Source: Parachlorella kessleri (taxonomy: Eukaryota; Chlorophyta; Trebouxiophyceae; Chlorellales; Chlorellaceae). Taken from it: a stretch of 62,242 nucleotides of DNA. Below are positions 36,101 through 48,100 of this stretch, piece by piece. The DNA lies in assembly GCA_001598975.1 (NCBI GenBank), contig BBXU01001514.1, positions 1 to 62,242 on the forward strand, read 5' to 3'. A program made the translations under genes and the position numbers. Under the pieces are notes generated by a model, which worked only from the letters and a program-made list of their open reading frames with translations, was not told the origin of the DNA and ran no database searches. Positions within the stretch are counted from its first letter, which is position 1. Each line of letters opens with the position of its first letter.

Positions 36101-39100
36101 CCAACCTTCACCTCTACCAGCTCACAAGAGGCGGCAAGGCCACAGGTAGCAGCTGCACCACAGTCAAGCATGCTGCCAGCCGGCAGTGCCGCAGCAAGCC
36201 CTGTGACGGGGGCGGCCGCGAGGCAGCCTCCCTGCAGCCATGTGCCAAGTGCAGCTCCTCCAGTGCCGCTTGCTGTGGTCGCTGGAGCTGCAGCGGTTGT
36301 GGGAGGGGGCGTCTGGGCAAGTAGCTTGGTGTCTTCTGGCCAGCGGGAAGCGACTGCAGGGGCTGTCGCATCTCCTCAGTCAGGTGACAAACTATGGCGG
36401 GTTTCCTTAACAAATTGGAGTAATGTCACTAGGATATCAGTAGCAGGTGCGCAATCTAAAGGTATCTGCTGCAAGTCGGTAGAATGTTGTCAAACTCCGC
36501 AACCATACCGCACTTCCAGTGGCCTGTTGCAGACACTTTCGGCCCTTCTATTTTGTGATTGAAGGCTGCTGCCAGCACAGAAGATGCGACACTGACATAC
36601 ACACTCTTTGGTGCAGGGATAAGCAAAACACCCGTCCCGATGCCCAGCCTCGTCGCAGATGGCCTCAGCCACAATGATCTTATGGACTTGGACTGTCTAG
36701 CTAGACCATCGCCCTTGACCGGCACGGAACCAGCAGCAATAGCAGCAGCAAGTGTGCTCAGCGTGTCAGGCGGTCTGGCGGGCGGGCTAGCAGTGTCCAC
36801 CAGTCCTGACCAGCAGCAGCTACATGTCACTTCCACCGGCCCCACTGGACGGAAGGAGGCTAGCTCCCTCCCAAGCCCCAGATGGGCCTCTCCTAACGCC
36901 CGCCTTCGGCAGCTAGCAGGGGAGGAGCAGCAGGCGGTGGGTGCTGCGGGTGCATTACCAGAAGGAGATGACCTGGCTTGTGCACGGCATGTGGAGTTCC
37001 AGCAGCTACGGCAGCAGCAGCAAGGGGCAGGCAGTGAAGCAAGCGGTGCTACTGCGTTGGGAACCCCAGCCTCTGCGCCTCCTGCTGACCTGGCACCAGC
37101 AGGCGCCAGCGCCGTGCCCAACCCCTTGCTAGCAAATTTGTTAGTACCTGTGGCAGCGGCGGCGGGAGCAGCGATGGCGGCGTCATTCACTCCTCCAGGA
37201 GCAGCAGTGCCCACTCCTGATGGATCGCAAGCGTGGCAGCAGCGAGGTGCCGTGGTTGTGGAGGAGTTTGTGGCTGCAGAGCGGGCTCAGCATGGGCCCC
37301 GCCGCCCCGCCAAGCTGGACAGCCCCTTATCAGAGGCGCTGCCTCCACTGCAGGCAGCACCGCACGAGCTGCCCATGGCTGCAGGAACAGCACTTGGTGC
37401 CTCACCAACAACTGAAGCTGCAGCAGGTGCGGGAGCGCAGGCATCCCCTGCAGCCAGCAGCGCAGCGCCCAGTGCCAGACTTGCCTCCCCACCGCTATCA
37501 AGCTCCCGGAGCCTCCCTTCTCCCGGGGTGGCCCCAGCGTCAGCAACCCACGCATTCCCGACATCCCCGCCGGCATCTGCTGCCAGCCCCATTGTTTCCG
37601 CTGGGTCCATGCCTGGCCTACCAGCCCCTACTGGCAGCCCCAGCCTTGTTGGCTCCCAGCCAGCTGCGCAGCCCTCCCCTGCGCCAGCAGCGGCGGCTAA
37701 CCTTGAGGGGGCCTCCGTGCCCAATGGCAGCCGGGGCTTGCAGTACTCTCAGGCAAGCAGGGATGGCGCTTGGCTGGAGGAGCCCTCAGATACAGGTATG
37801 TAAAGACTTGGCACAGCAATAATGTGCATCACTTTTCAAGACACGTTACCACTGTGCATGCATAACCACGGTCTCAGGGCAGTTCCTAAGCTTAGTGGCA
37901 GTCATGAGCACGACAGCTGGATAAAAGGCATGCGTATGTTTGGATATGCTCTTCCTCGCCTCAAGTCACCCTGATGACGATGTAAGAAGTGGCTGTCCTG
38001 CAGCTGCTAAGAGGGGCCAGGAATTTGGTTTGGAAGATGCGGCGCTGCTGGCAGGCTCTAGCCAGCCAGCCCCTAATACCTCTCCCACCACCTCAGCAAC
38101 CCAGCCTTTCCCAGAAATTGCAGGCACTGCCCAGCACAGCGCCAGCACGCCCAGCACCGGACAGCGGCTCGCACAGCATGAGGCGCAAAGCCAGCACCCC
38201 TCTCCAGCATGCACCCCACCAGCGGCAACAGCTTCCCTACCTGCACCAGCAGCTGGGGCGGACGCCATGTCACCAGCAGTCTGGTACTCGCCCTCCGTCT
38301 CCTTCGGGACTGCCAGCCAGGCAGCCTTGAGCAAGTCTACACCTGCTGTGGGCTGGTCTCCCGCTGCTTCTGTCGCCACCAGCACCGCCCCGACTGCCTG
38401 GCAGTCGCCCCAAGCCTCGCTGGGTATGGCAGGCTTGGCCTCCGCAGGATCAACGCCAGCTGTGGCGGCAGCGGGCTCCGCGGCAGCAATAGCAGCTCTG
38501 CTGGCTTCGACAGCCAAGGCACGCAGCCTTGTGACCGTAGGAATGATAGAGACAGCCTCCCAGGTGGAGGCAACCCAGCTGGAAGGGCAAACTTCTCCAA
38601 GCCCCTCTGGGGCAGCGGCTGTTCCCCTGGTAGCAAGCCCTGGTGAGCCGAGCCCTGTGGGTCAGCAGCAGGCCCGGCCGCTGACGCCGCCCCCAGCCCG
38701 TCAGTCTCTTGCAACCAGTGGGCCTGTGCCTGCTGAGGTGATCGTAGCCGCCAGCCCAGAAGCGGGCCACCTAACACCAGAGCCAGCTGGCACGGCAGCA
38801 GCAGCAGCAGCAGGTGGTCTGCCTTTGCTAGTAGCGGCCCTTGGCCAGGTGGCCAGCTCTCTCCCTGATCCCTCTGCTGCGAGTGCCGGCATGAGCAGGC
38901 TGCAGTCGGTGCCAGCAGACGTGCCTAGAAATGTGGATGAGGTTGTCCTTGGGGCGTCCCCTGCCACAAGCAGCATAGCTGTGAAGTGTGCGATGCCATG
39001 GACTGGCTTGCATATGCAAGGACATCCAACACCCGCAGCACAGGTGATTGCCTCATATCCTAATCCCGACCATCTGCCTTCCTCCTGGCTTGGTGGCATA

Positions 39101-42100
39101 TGAGTAAAGCAGACTCCAGAAAGTGGGCTTGGTTGCTACTTCCCATTCTGCGCTTGGTTGATCCACGTTTTTCCAGGCTGAAACCAGATTTCTCTTGTTC
39201 ACTGCCTCCTTGTGGTGGCAACTAACAGCCTTCTTCACAGCGCAACATCTAGACCAACTCTGTCTTGACAGTGATGCCCCGTATTTGAGCAACGCCAGCC
39301 AAGCCGACTGGTTTGTGCCTCATGCAGGCACCTGGCACAAGTCCTGGCCAGGAGGATGTCTCCATGGCTACCACACTACCAGGCCCACAGCTACAGCAGC
39401 AGCAGCAGGAGGAGGAGGAGCCGCAAGCATCCCCAGCTTTTGCCCTCCGTCCTACAGTGCTGGCAGGCGTCGCTGTTGGGGTCGCTGCCACGCCAGCCTG
39501 GGTGCGAGGCCCAGCCCCACTCCAATTGTCGACCACGGAAGCCAGCAGCAGTCCCCCATGGCAAGCTCCACCAAGCGCTGCCTCCCCAGTGGATGGGCCA
39601 GAACAGGGGGCCCTGCCGGCCTCGCCATTCGCGCTTCCTCAGGAGGGGTCCATCTTGGAGAACTCAACAGCTGTCGCTGCTGGGCCGGCGCCGGCGCCCT
39701 CGCCGGGATCCCAGAGCGCAAGCGCCAAGAAGACCAACACCATCTTCAGGAAGTTCCGCACCCTGCTGGGCAGGCGCAATGCGGGGGTCAGCGTCACGCC
39801 CCTGGCGTTGCCAGCAGCGGAGCCCCCAGTTGATGCTTCGGCTGCAGCCGAGCCTGGAGCAGGACCTGCAGAAGCAGGGGGGGCCGCAGGTGGTGCGGAT
39901 GCGGGGACCGTGGTGGGGTTGGCAGGGGTAGCCAGTGTCGAGCCGGCGGCAGCACCAGCCGCACGAGCTGAGGCCGTTGCAACACACCCTGCTGCTCCAT
40001 GGCCGGATGCAGCTGAGGTCAAGGCTACAGCAGTGGCCCTTCCCCTGGCGCCGCCCGAGCTGGGCCAGCAGGCACTTGGCTTCTCAGCAGCAGAGCAAGA
40101 ATCTCGTCGCAGCAGCAGCCCCGGTTCCCTTGCCTTAGGGCTCCTAGAGAGCCCCCTAGCTCCCTTTACAGGCCTCGCTGCCTCTCCAAACGCTGGCGAA
40201 GCCACAAGCGAAGGAGAGCCTGGCAGCTGGGCTGGCAGCCAAGCGGACCCAGCGCCTTCCTTCTCTGGTAGGGGCCCTACCATTTCACTGGTGGAGCAGC
40301 AGCTGGCAGCAGCCATGGCGGGGACGTCACTCATGGACGAGCAGGAGGCAGACCTGGCCGCGCAGCCCACCCATGCCTCACATGCGCCAGACTTGGCAGC
40401 GCCGCAGCTGGAGCAGCAGCAGGAATTTGGACGGGCTACCAGCCCTGCGGAGCCTGTCGGCTCCTTGCCGCTGGGCAGCAGGGCGAGCAGCAGCAAGCAG
40501 GTAGCTGTAGCAGCCGTCACACGGCCAGCGGGTTTGCCCTTGCAGGCGCATGCGACAGAGGCAGCAGCACCCGACAGCTTGGAGGCTCACCTGGCAGGGC
40601 TTCAGCTGTCTGGGCAGCTGCAGAGCAGCTCACGCAACGGTTCAGAGGTGCGTCGCATCCATGTGCGGGCTTCACCCTTGACAGACATGCTGAGAGGGCG
40701 CGAGATCAAGTTACACCCACATCTTCACATTGGACAGAGCCGCAGGAGCTGTCACACATCTTCCATTAGTCATGCCTAATGTGTTGCCCGACCCTCCTCC
40801 GCCTGTTTTTTCATTAACGCCCCTAAGTTGCTGTGGCCTGCAGGCCCTATCTCCCACCCTTAACCTGGAAGCCCGCTTGGAGGCAGTGGCCCTTGAGGCC
40901 GGCCTGCCCCCTCCCCAGCACAGTTCCTGCGGCTGGAGGCTGCCTTCTCGTACACCTCCATCCACACCCGGGCATCCTCGGCATCTACCGAGAGGGAGGT
41001 GTGCGCTGGAGCGGAGGAGGATGAGGTGGATGAGGTGAGTTGCATAAGTGGTTCATGTGCGGAAAGGACTCCTAGGGGCCTGTGGCTCACGATCTGGTTC
41101 TCGCTGCATACTAGGCTGTGTCCTGGTCAGACTATATGTTGTCCTCGTGATTACAGTAAAGGCAGTGGTGTAAGATGTGGTACTCACTTACTTTGTTGCC
41201 TTGTTTATGCAGGACCAGCTGCCATCCCCAGACAACCCCAGGGTCAGCGGCAGCCCTCTGGGCTCGCCAGTGCTGCTGTGGGTTCCCCCTCAGCAGCGCG
41301 CGGGTGCGGCCGCGGCGGCAGGACCTACACCCGCCTTTGTCGGCTTTGGAGCCGCTACTGCAAGCGAGCAGTCGTCGCCAGATGCAGCCTCATTCTCATT
41401 TGGTGCAGCCCTGGCAGGCATCAGGGCGGCAGCCGCACCCGGCTCTGTGGGGGCCCCGACCCCGGGAATCAGCTTTGCCCCTGGGGCAACACAGCTGCGG
41501 ACCGCCCAGGCTCCCACACCTGCGTTTGCCTTTGGGCCCGAGGTTGCAGGCAGCGCAGCAGCAACATCCCCACCCGCTGAAGCAGGGCCTGCCAGCGGCC
41601 GAAGTTCTGTGCAGCTGGGTGATGACATGGCAGCCGCGGACAGTGTTGCATGCTCGCCGGTGGACAGCTTTGCCGTGGCAGGGCCCGCCACGGGACCGGC
41701 ATCAGTTGGGGCGGCAGCAGCGGTGGGCATGGATAGCAGGAGCAGCAGTATCAGCAGTGGGGCACCCCCCGCATGGCATGGCCCAGGAGCATCACCTGAC
41801 CTCTGGCCCATGCCACCCGGTGCTGCTCCTACCACAGCGGGCGCAGCAGCCCAGCGAGCGGCAGGGGTTACTCCCGGCCCTGTGTCCCTGCCTGGCTTCC
41901 TGACTGCCAGCCAGACAGCGCCGTCAGAGGGGCCGCCGCCATATACTGAGAGCTCCGCCGCCAGATGCACCAGCCTGGCCAGGGACTCAACTAGCAGCCA
42001 TGGGTCCGCCGAGGCAGTACCAAATCGGTTGGGGTCGCAGACGAGGAGGTCGCTGCAGTCCACAAGCCTTGCTGAGCTGGCTGTCCTGCACGCTGAGCCC

Positions 42101-45100
42101 TACCACGACTCTCAGGGCGCCCCGCACGCAGCACCACTGCCCAACCCTGCTGCACCCTACGGCGATGATGCCATTGAGGGTGCCTCTCCCACAGCCATGG
42201 ACAGTCCGACCGTGCTGGACAGTGCAACAACAGTGGGCTTGCACAACCGCTCCTCTGCCAGCGTGGCGGCTGCCTCGCCAGCTGGCAGCATGCCCAGGGA
42301 ACCCCCCAGCCCAGCAGGGTTGCTAGCAGCAGCCCCGGCGGAGGAAGTTAATGCATGCAGCCCGCTTGGGTCAGCGGCAGCAGCCTGGGCTGGCTGGGGC
42401 AGCGAAGCTGCACAAGCTTCCCCGCTGGCCAGTGGGGCAGCCAGGGCGTCCCTGCGAATGCCATCACACGGTAGCCAGCCTGGCTTGGACACCTCTGATG
42501 GTGAGGGAGGCACTCTGCAGTGCATGCACCACCTTCACACAGGCTTGGTTTCTTGCTTACCCAAGTGCCAGCACTCCTCTGAGGAACCTCGCAAGATAGC
42601 ACAGTGGGTGGCGCCGCACTGGTAACGAGGTGATATTGGTTCTGCATGATTGCCTTTGTCGCTGATGCTTGTACGCCCCTGCTGGCCATGCTCTGGTGCA
42701 GGGCTCCCCTCTACCTCCAGAGTTGCCGGCGCTGGCAGTGCCCTGGCTGCTCTGCCCGCCTCTTTTGGTGATGCGTTACCTGAGACGACAGCACAGCGTG
42801 GCGCCTGGGCACAAAGGCCCAAGGAAGAGCTGGTAAGAGCTGAGAGGCCCACGGTATGTTGCTTCCTGGTTGCTTTCAACGGCTGCGAATCCCGAAATGC
42901 GTGCTTGGGAGTGTGTTGCTAGGCTAATGCAGTAGATGCAGCAAGGGCGCCCGCTTCAAGTCGGTCTCCCGGGCCGCTTCACACTCACAGCCGAATACTG
43001 TTCCACATTGCAGGAAGCCCACATTGCCCAGCTGGTGTCCCAGCTGGAGGTGCTGCTCTCTGCCCAGCCCATCAGCACCGCGGACATTGTGGGCCTTCAG
43101 GGCGAGGCAAGCCAGCTGCCGGGGTGGGCGGCCCACAGGGCACATATGGAGCTGGGCATGCGGCTCAACCAGAAGCAAAGGTACGAGGGGGACTATTGCC
43201 TCTACCACCCTACCCAAGAGACAGGTGCAATGGTGCCTTGTTCTTGAACCTGTTAGGACGCTCCCCACCATCTGCAGGTATAACCAAGAGTACTATTTGC
43301 GGGCATAAGCCTTTAACAGCTGCCAACAATTGGATCGCCCTCCCTTTGCAGGCATTATGAGGCACTGCGGTCCTTCCACGCTGCCGTGGCAAGCGAGCCA
43401 GAAGACCCGCTGGCACACTTCCGCATGGGCAACGCCTACTTTGCACTGCGCAAGTACCCGGAAGCGCGCAAGGTGGGGTGTCCTGCTCTCTGGTGCAAGC
43501 TGGCGTGATAGGACAGGGCAGCAGGCAAGGTGTGCAAGCACGTGCTAAAGCAGGGGCGGGTGTGGCTGCCATGACTGGCCCTGTTGGTATCATTGGCGCC
43601 CTCCGACCTCCCGTGCTTAGCGCCCGTGCCCATCATTTGGCCCGTGCTCGTTGACCGGTGGAAGGGGCTGCAGGCCTGGGGCAGAGCCTTCCTGCAACCC
43701 ACATTGTAGCGGTCATCCTAAACCAGGTTATCAACCGGTGCTCCAGCCCACTGAATCTGACAAGCCTCCATCATGTCACTACCCTCCCCGCAGGCGTACC
43801 TTACGGCTCTGCGGTGCTGCCAGACGGGGCGTGACGAGGCGCTCAAGCCCAAGATCTGCGTGAACCTGGGTATCACAGAGGAGGCAGAGGGGCTGCTCAT
43901 GGCCGCGTGCGACTACTATCGGTGAGTCAGCCGGCAGACTAAGTCAGGTGTACCCATGTCTCCACGCCAGCTCTGGATGTTTTGAGATATTAGAGACAGA
44001 AATGGGTGCTGCTCAGAAGGCAGCCAGATGGTGGGACAGGAGCTAGGAAGTGCACGCCACCTGGCCTTATGCTCCCTGTTCTCATGTGGTGCCCCCCACT
44101 GGCTGCAGGCAAGTCACGGCGCTCAACCCCGCCCACTTCCGCGCCCACAAGCTGCTGGGAAGTGCCCTATACGCCCTGGGAGACTTTGGTGGCGCGGCGG
44201 CAGCGCTGCGCCAGGCGCTCAAGTGAGTTGATGCTGCCTCACTGCGCGCCAAGTCCTTGATAACGCTCACCTGCTGAGCAGCGCCTATGGCAGGAGGGCG
44301 GACTTCGCCGTGTTTCTTGCGACTGACCGAGGCTCGCCCAGCACAACGCTGGGGGCAGCATCCCCAGCGCGCTGTTCCTCTCACTGGTAGCATTGGCCAA
44401 GCGGCACCCAGTGACTTCCTGAGCTGCCTTGTCAGCCTACAGGGCACCTGGCGCGGTATGACTTGCTGATCACAGAGTCTTGCACTCCAGCAAATTGCAG
44501 GGTATGCTGAGGATGCCCAGAAGTGCCTGCTGTTGCTGAGCAGGCTCAAGCCGGACTATGCGGATGCCTACTGCGACTTGGGCTGCACCTACTGCGCGCT
44601 TGGGGAGGTGGACAAGGCCAAGAAGTGCTTTGCGCTGGCCCTGCAGCACAACCCGCAGCACCTGGAGGTGAGCAGAGGACGGTGGAGCTTGGTTTACAAG
44701 TTCTGAAGCAGCACAAGAAGATATGAAAGGCCACGTCGTTCTTATCTCGCATAGCAGCTCGCCTGCAACCTCGGGGTGGTGCTTTGGGATGAGGTAAACA
44801 AGGGTTGGAAGCGGCACACGCCTTTCTCCTGGCCCTGCGGCACAGCCCGTACCGCTAGAGTGAGATCGCTTGTGTGGGATGCCGTCCCCAGCTAGGCTAT
44901 GGAGATGCAGGCATCCATACCCACTCCTGCTGGGTGCCCGAGCATGCTTGTGAGCCTCCTGGACCACAGCCAATGTGGTCCACCCCTTTAGCTTCAAGAG
45001 GGGCGCCACTGCTGCCCGGGTGCTGGTGCGGACGAGGTCTTGAGCGGTGAAGCTGGCGGCCTCGTAAACCATGTGGCCTTCATTGGCCCACCATAGGTGA

Positions 45101-48100
45101 AGTATCTGCTACCCCTGCAGGCCCACTTCAACCGGGGCAACCTGTACCGACAGCTAGCCGAGTTCCAGAGGGCCATCTCCAGGTAAGTGGTAGGCATTGC
45201 CACCACACTTGCCCCACTATTATTTATCAAGTGAGCGGTAAGCACTGCCATATACTTGTCCCCACTATCATAAACCAGGTGAGCCGTAGGCACCACCAGA
45301 CCCATTCTGTGCTTCTGGTTCACCAGGTGGGGGCGTTAGTCATATCGGCCAGCAACAGTACGGGCGAGGCAACACATCTTTGACCATGGCTCACTGCGTC
45401 TTGAAGACAACTGCAATGCTGGGGGAGAAGTCACCATCACCAGCACCCCAAGGAGCATCGCCATACCCTAGATTATAGCTTGACGGGCAACATCAGTATC
45501 ACTGGAAATGCCTCCCGTGCAGCTATGATGCTGTATTGGCTGTGGACCCCTCCCACTGGCGGTCGCTGCTCAACAAGGCCGTGGTACAGACGTGTACAGG
45601 CGAGAAGGAGGAGGCAGCTTTCAACCTCAAGCTGGCACTCAAGCTGTCTGGTGGGTGGGGCGGACAGGGTGCTGAATGCCGGATTGTCGTGCATGCAGGC
45701 AGTGGTTTGTTTCAGTCTAGGGCTCCTTGGGCTTGTCGCTTTTGCAGGCTACTAGTCTGCAAGGACTAGCCAGGGCCTTGAGAGGGGCAGGGAAGGACCA
45801 ACAGTGCATAACAAGCAGTGATGACTGACTGCTTGCAATGTGACGTTGCAGTCAGTGCAGCATGCTTACTGGCTTCAGATTGAAAGCTGAAGCCGCACGC
45901 CCGTCCAGCAGTAACGCATTACTGACCATCCCCTCGTGCACCCCGCTGCAGGCCAGGGCAGCGTGCTGCAGCAGGAGATTGACCAGCTGAAGCGCATGCT
46001 CAAGCAGGGCGCCAGCTGGGAGGTGGTTAGTCAGATGATGTCATACATCTCTGACAAGGCGGCACAGGTATGAGGGCTAGAGGGTTGAGTGCCTGGTATG
46101 GCTGCCTTTTTGTCATCTAGCAGGTGCCCCACACCTGTGAAGACAGACATGGCTTGCACCCCTGATGAGGCGCTGCAGGGAGGATGACTGGGTTACTGTG
46201 CAAAGTTGCAAGCCAAGAAATGGTTCAACACCCGCTGCAGCACATGGGTGCCGGTGGATTGCGTGCAGGTGATATGAACTATATTGCTCACAGCTGCAGG
46301 CCGTGTTGCAGTATGCCAGTACCTAAGAAAACATGCACAAGTCAGCCCTGACTCCCCTTCCTCGCAGGTGGAGTCCAGCTGTGCGGATGGTGCACCCACC
46401 CCTCAGTCCAAGATGGCAGCCACGCTGAGCAGCCACCTGGGCAACCTCACCAACAAGATGAAGAAGGTGTGGAATGGTTTCTAGGATGTCTCCCAGTTGA
46501 CAGGAACCTGCAACACCAGGTGTACACGCGCCCAGGGGGCTGTGTGCGTTGCCGGAGTCTTGTTGGACCTGTCGTCTGCATGGACCAAGGTGGCACACCC
46601 ACATCTGCATCAACCCTGAAGAGGCGGCCAAGCTCCCCCCCCCCCTCGAGCACTTGGGAATGCTCCCTGCTGAGCTTCAGGAAGAGGCAGGAAGGCCCGC
46701 TGCCTTGGCCAGACCCCCTCCTTTAAAGTCACATACGTGGCCTGGTCCCTGTCGCTCATGCTCTCTGCAGTCGCCCCTCATGGGTGGCAGCGCCAACGGC
46801 CGTGGCAAGACCAAGCTGCAGCGCCTTGGATACAACATCAATGAGGTGAGGGAGCGGCTGCTTGCTTTTGGGGCAGGGAGTGACGTCTGCAGTTGACCCT
46901 GCACATTATATCAGCAAAGTCGCGGCACCTCAGGGTACTAAAGACAGAGCTGATCTCACCTAAAGCTGGCACATATTTCAGACCTTGTGTGCGGTCAGAG
47001 TCAGTTGTACTCCTTAAGATGTAAAACCAGTGTAGCAATGAAATCGTTGTATCATCATCCCTCTTCAACACACCAGAGGCTCCTCCCAAGCCCTCCACCT
47101 TTTATTTCTGTCGTGGGAAGTACGTGTTTTGGTCCCTTAGTTTAGGAAGGCGTACATGAGGCTCGGCAATTGCAACACAACAACACTAAATGGGGAAGGG
47201 AGGCCTGTAAGTGATGGCGCTGGGCTGCATATACTGACCCCAAAACCACCAGCTCTGCGTGCCTCAGTTTGTGCAGCATTTGAACGTGCCGATCCTACAG
47301 CTTCGATCCCACCGGCAGGGGCAGGGGTGGCTCACATCCCAGTGCATGAAGCAAGCCAACTGACTGAGGCTTCTTGCTACCTCTGCAGGTCGTGCAGCAG
47401 CTGGACGTGCCGATGTTGCAGCAGCTAGGGCCGCTGGCAGGGGCCCGTGTGGCTGACTTGCTGGCGGAGGCGGTGGACGAGAATGCAGCCTTGGGCAGGA
47501 AGGCAAGTGTGACAGACATCGCTTGGTGCAGCACCTGGCTAGCTGGTGTTGGCAAGCATGGATGCCTGCCTGTCCGCCAAACATCCGATTTTTTCTTTCG
47601 CTGGCCAGGAGACAGGTTGATGAGTCTGCAGCCACAGCAGCAGCGCCTGTGGGGATGTGTTTGTGTGTGGCTTAGCACATGGAGCCCAAGGTGGTGTACC
47701 AGTAGGGCAAGCAGTTGGAGATGACCAAGGCCGGGATGCCGCTTGACCTAGCAGTTGGGCGCGCAGGTGACCTGGCTAACCACTGAACCAACCTCCGTGC
47801 CTTTGCCACTTTGCAGGGCAAGCAGATCAGGGTGGCCAAGGCTGAGGCGTTATTGCGGCGCATCCTGGCTACCACCCCCGCCGGCCTGTTCCAGCACATG
47901 ATGCGCACAATCCACTCACAGGCAAGCAAGCATGCAATCTTGCACAGTAATCCAGGCAGAGACCCTAGCAAGGCAAGGCTTTTCTGTACCCCGACGATGG
48001 AACTCGGCGCGAGTTTACCCACGCTCGTGCCTCCAGAGCCCGACGCATCTGTGTGCAGCCCTGTGCCGTGGGGAGGTTTGATGGACTCCACTCTCACTCT

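Noticed and set aside
39639..40520. Minus-strand frame of 293 codons, with others of 250-260 codons at 41290-42063 and 36456-37214
   Set aside because: They lie opposite the Ala/Pro/Ser-rich exons, where GC-rich low-complexity codons leave few stops on any frame. They show no family features.
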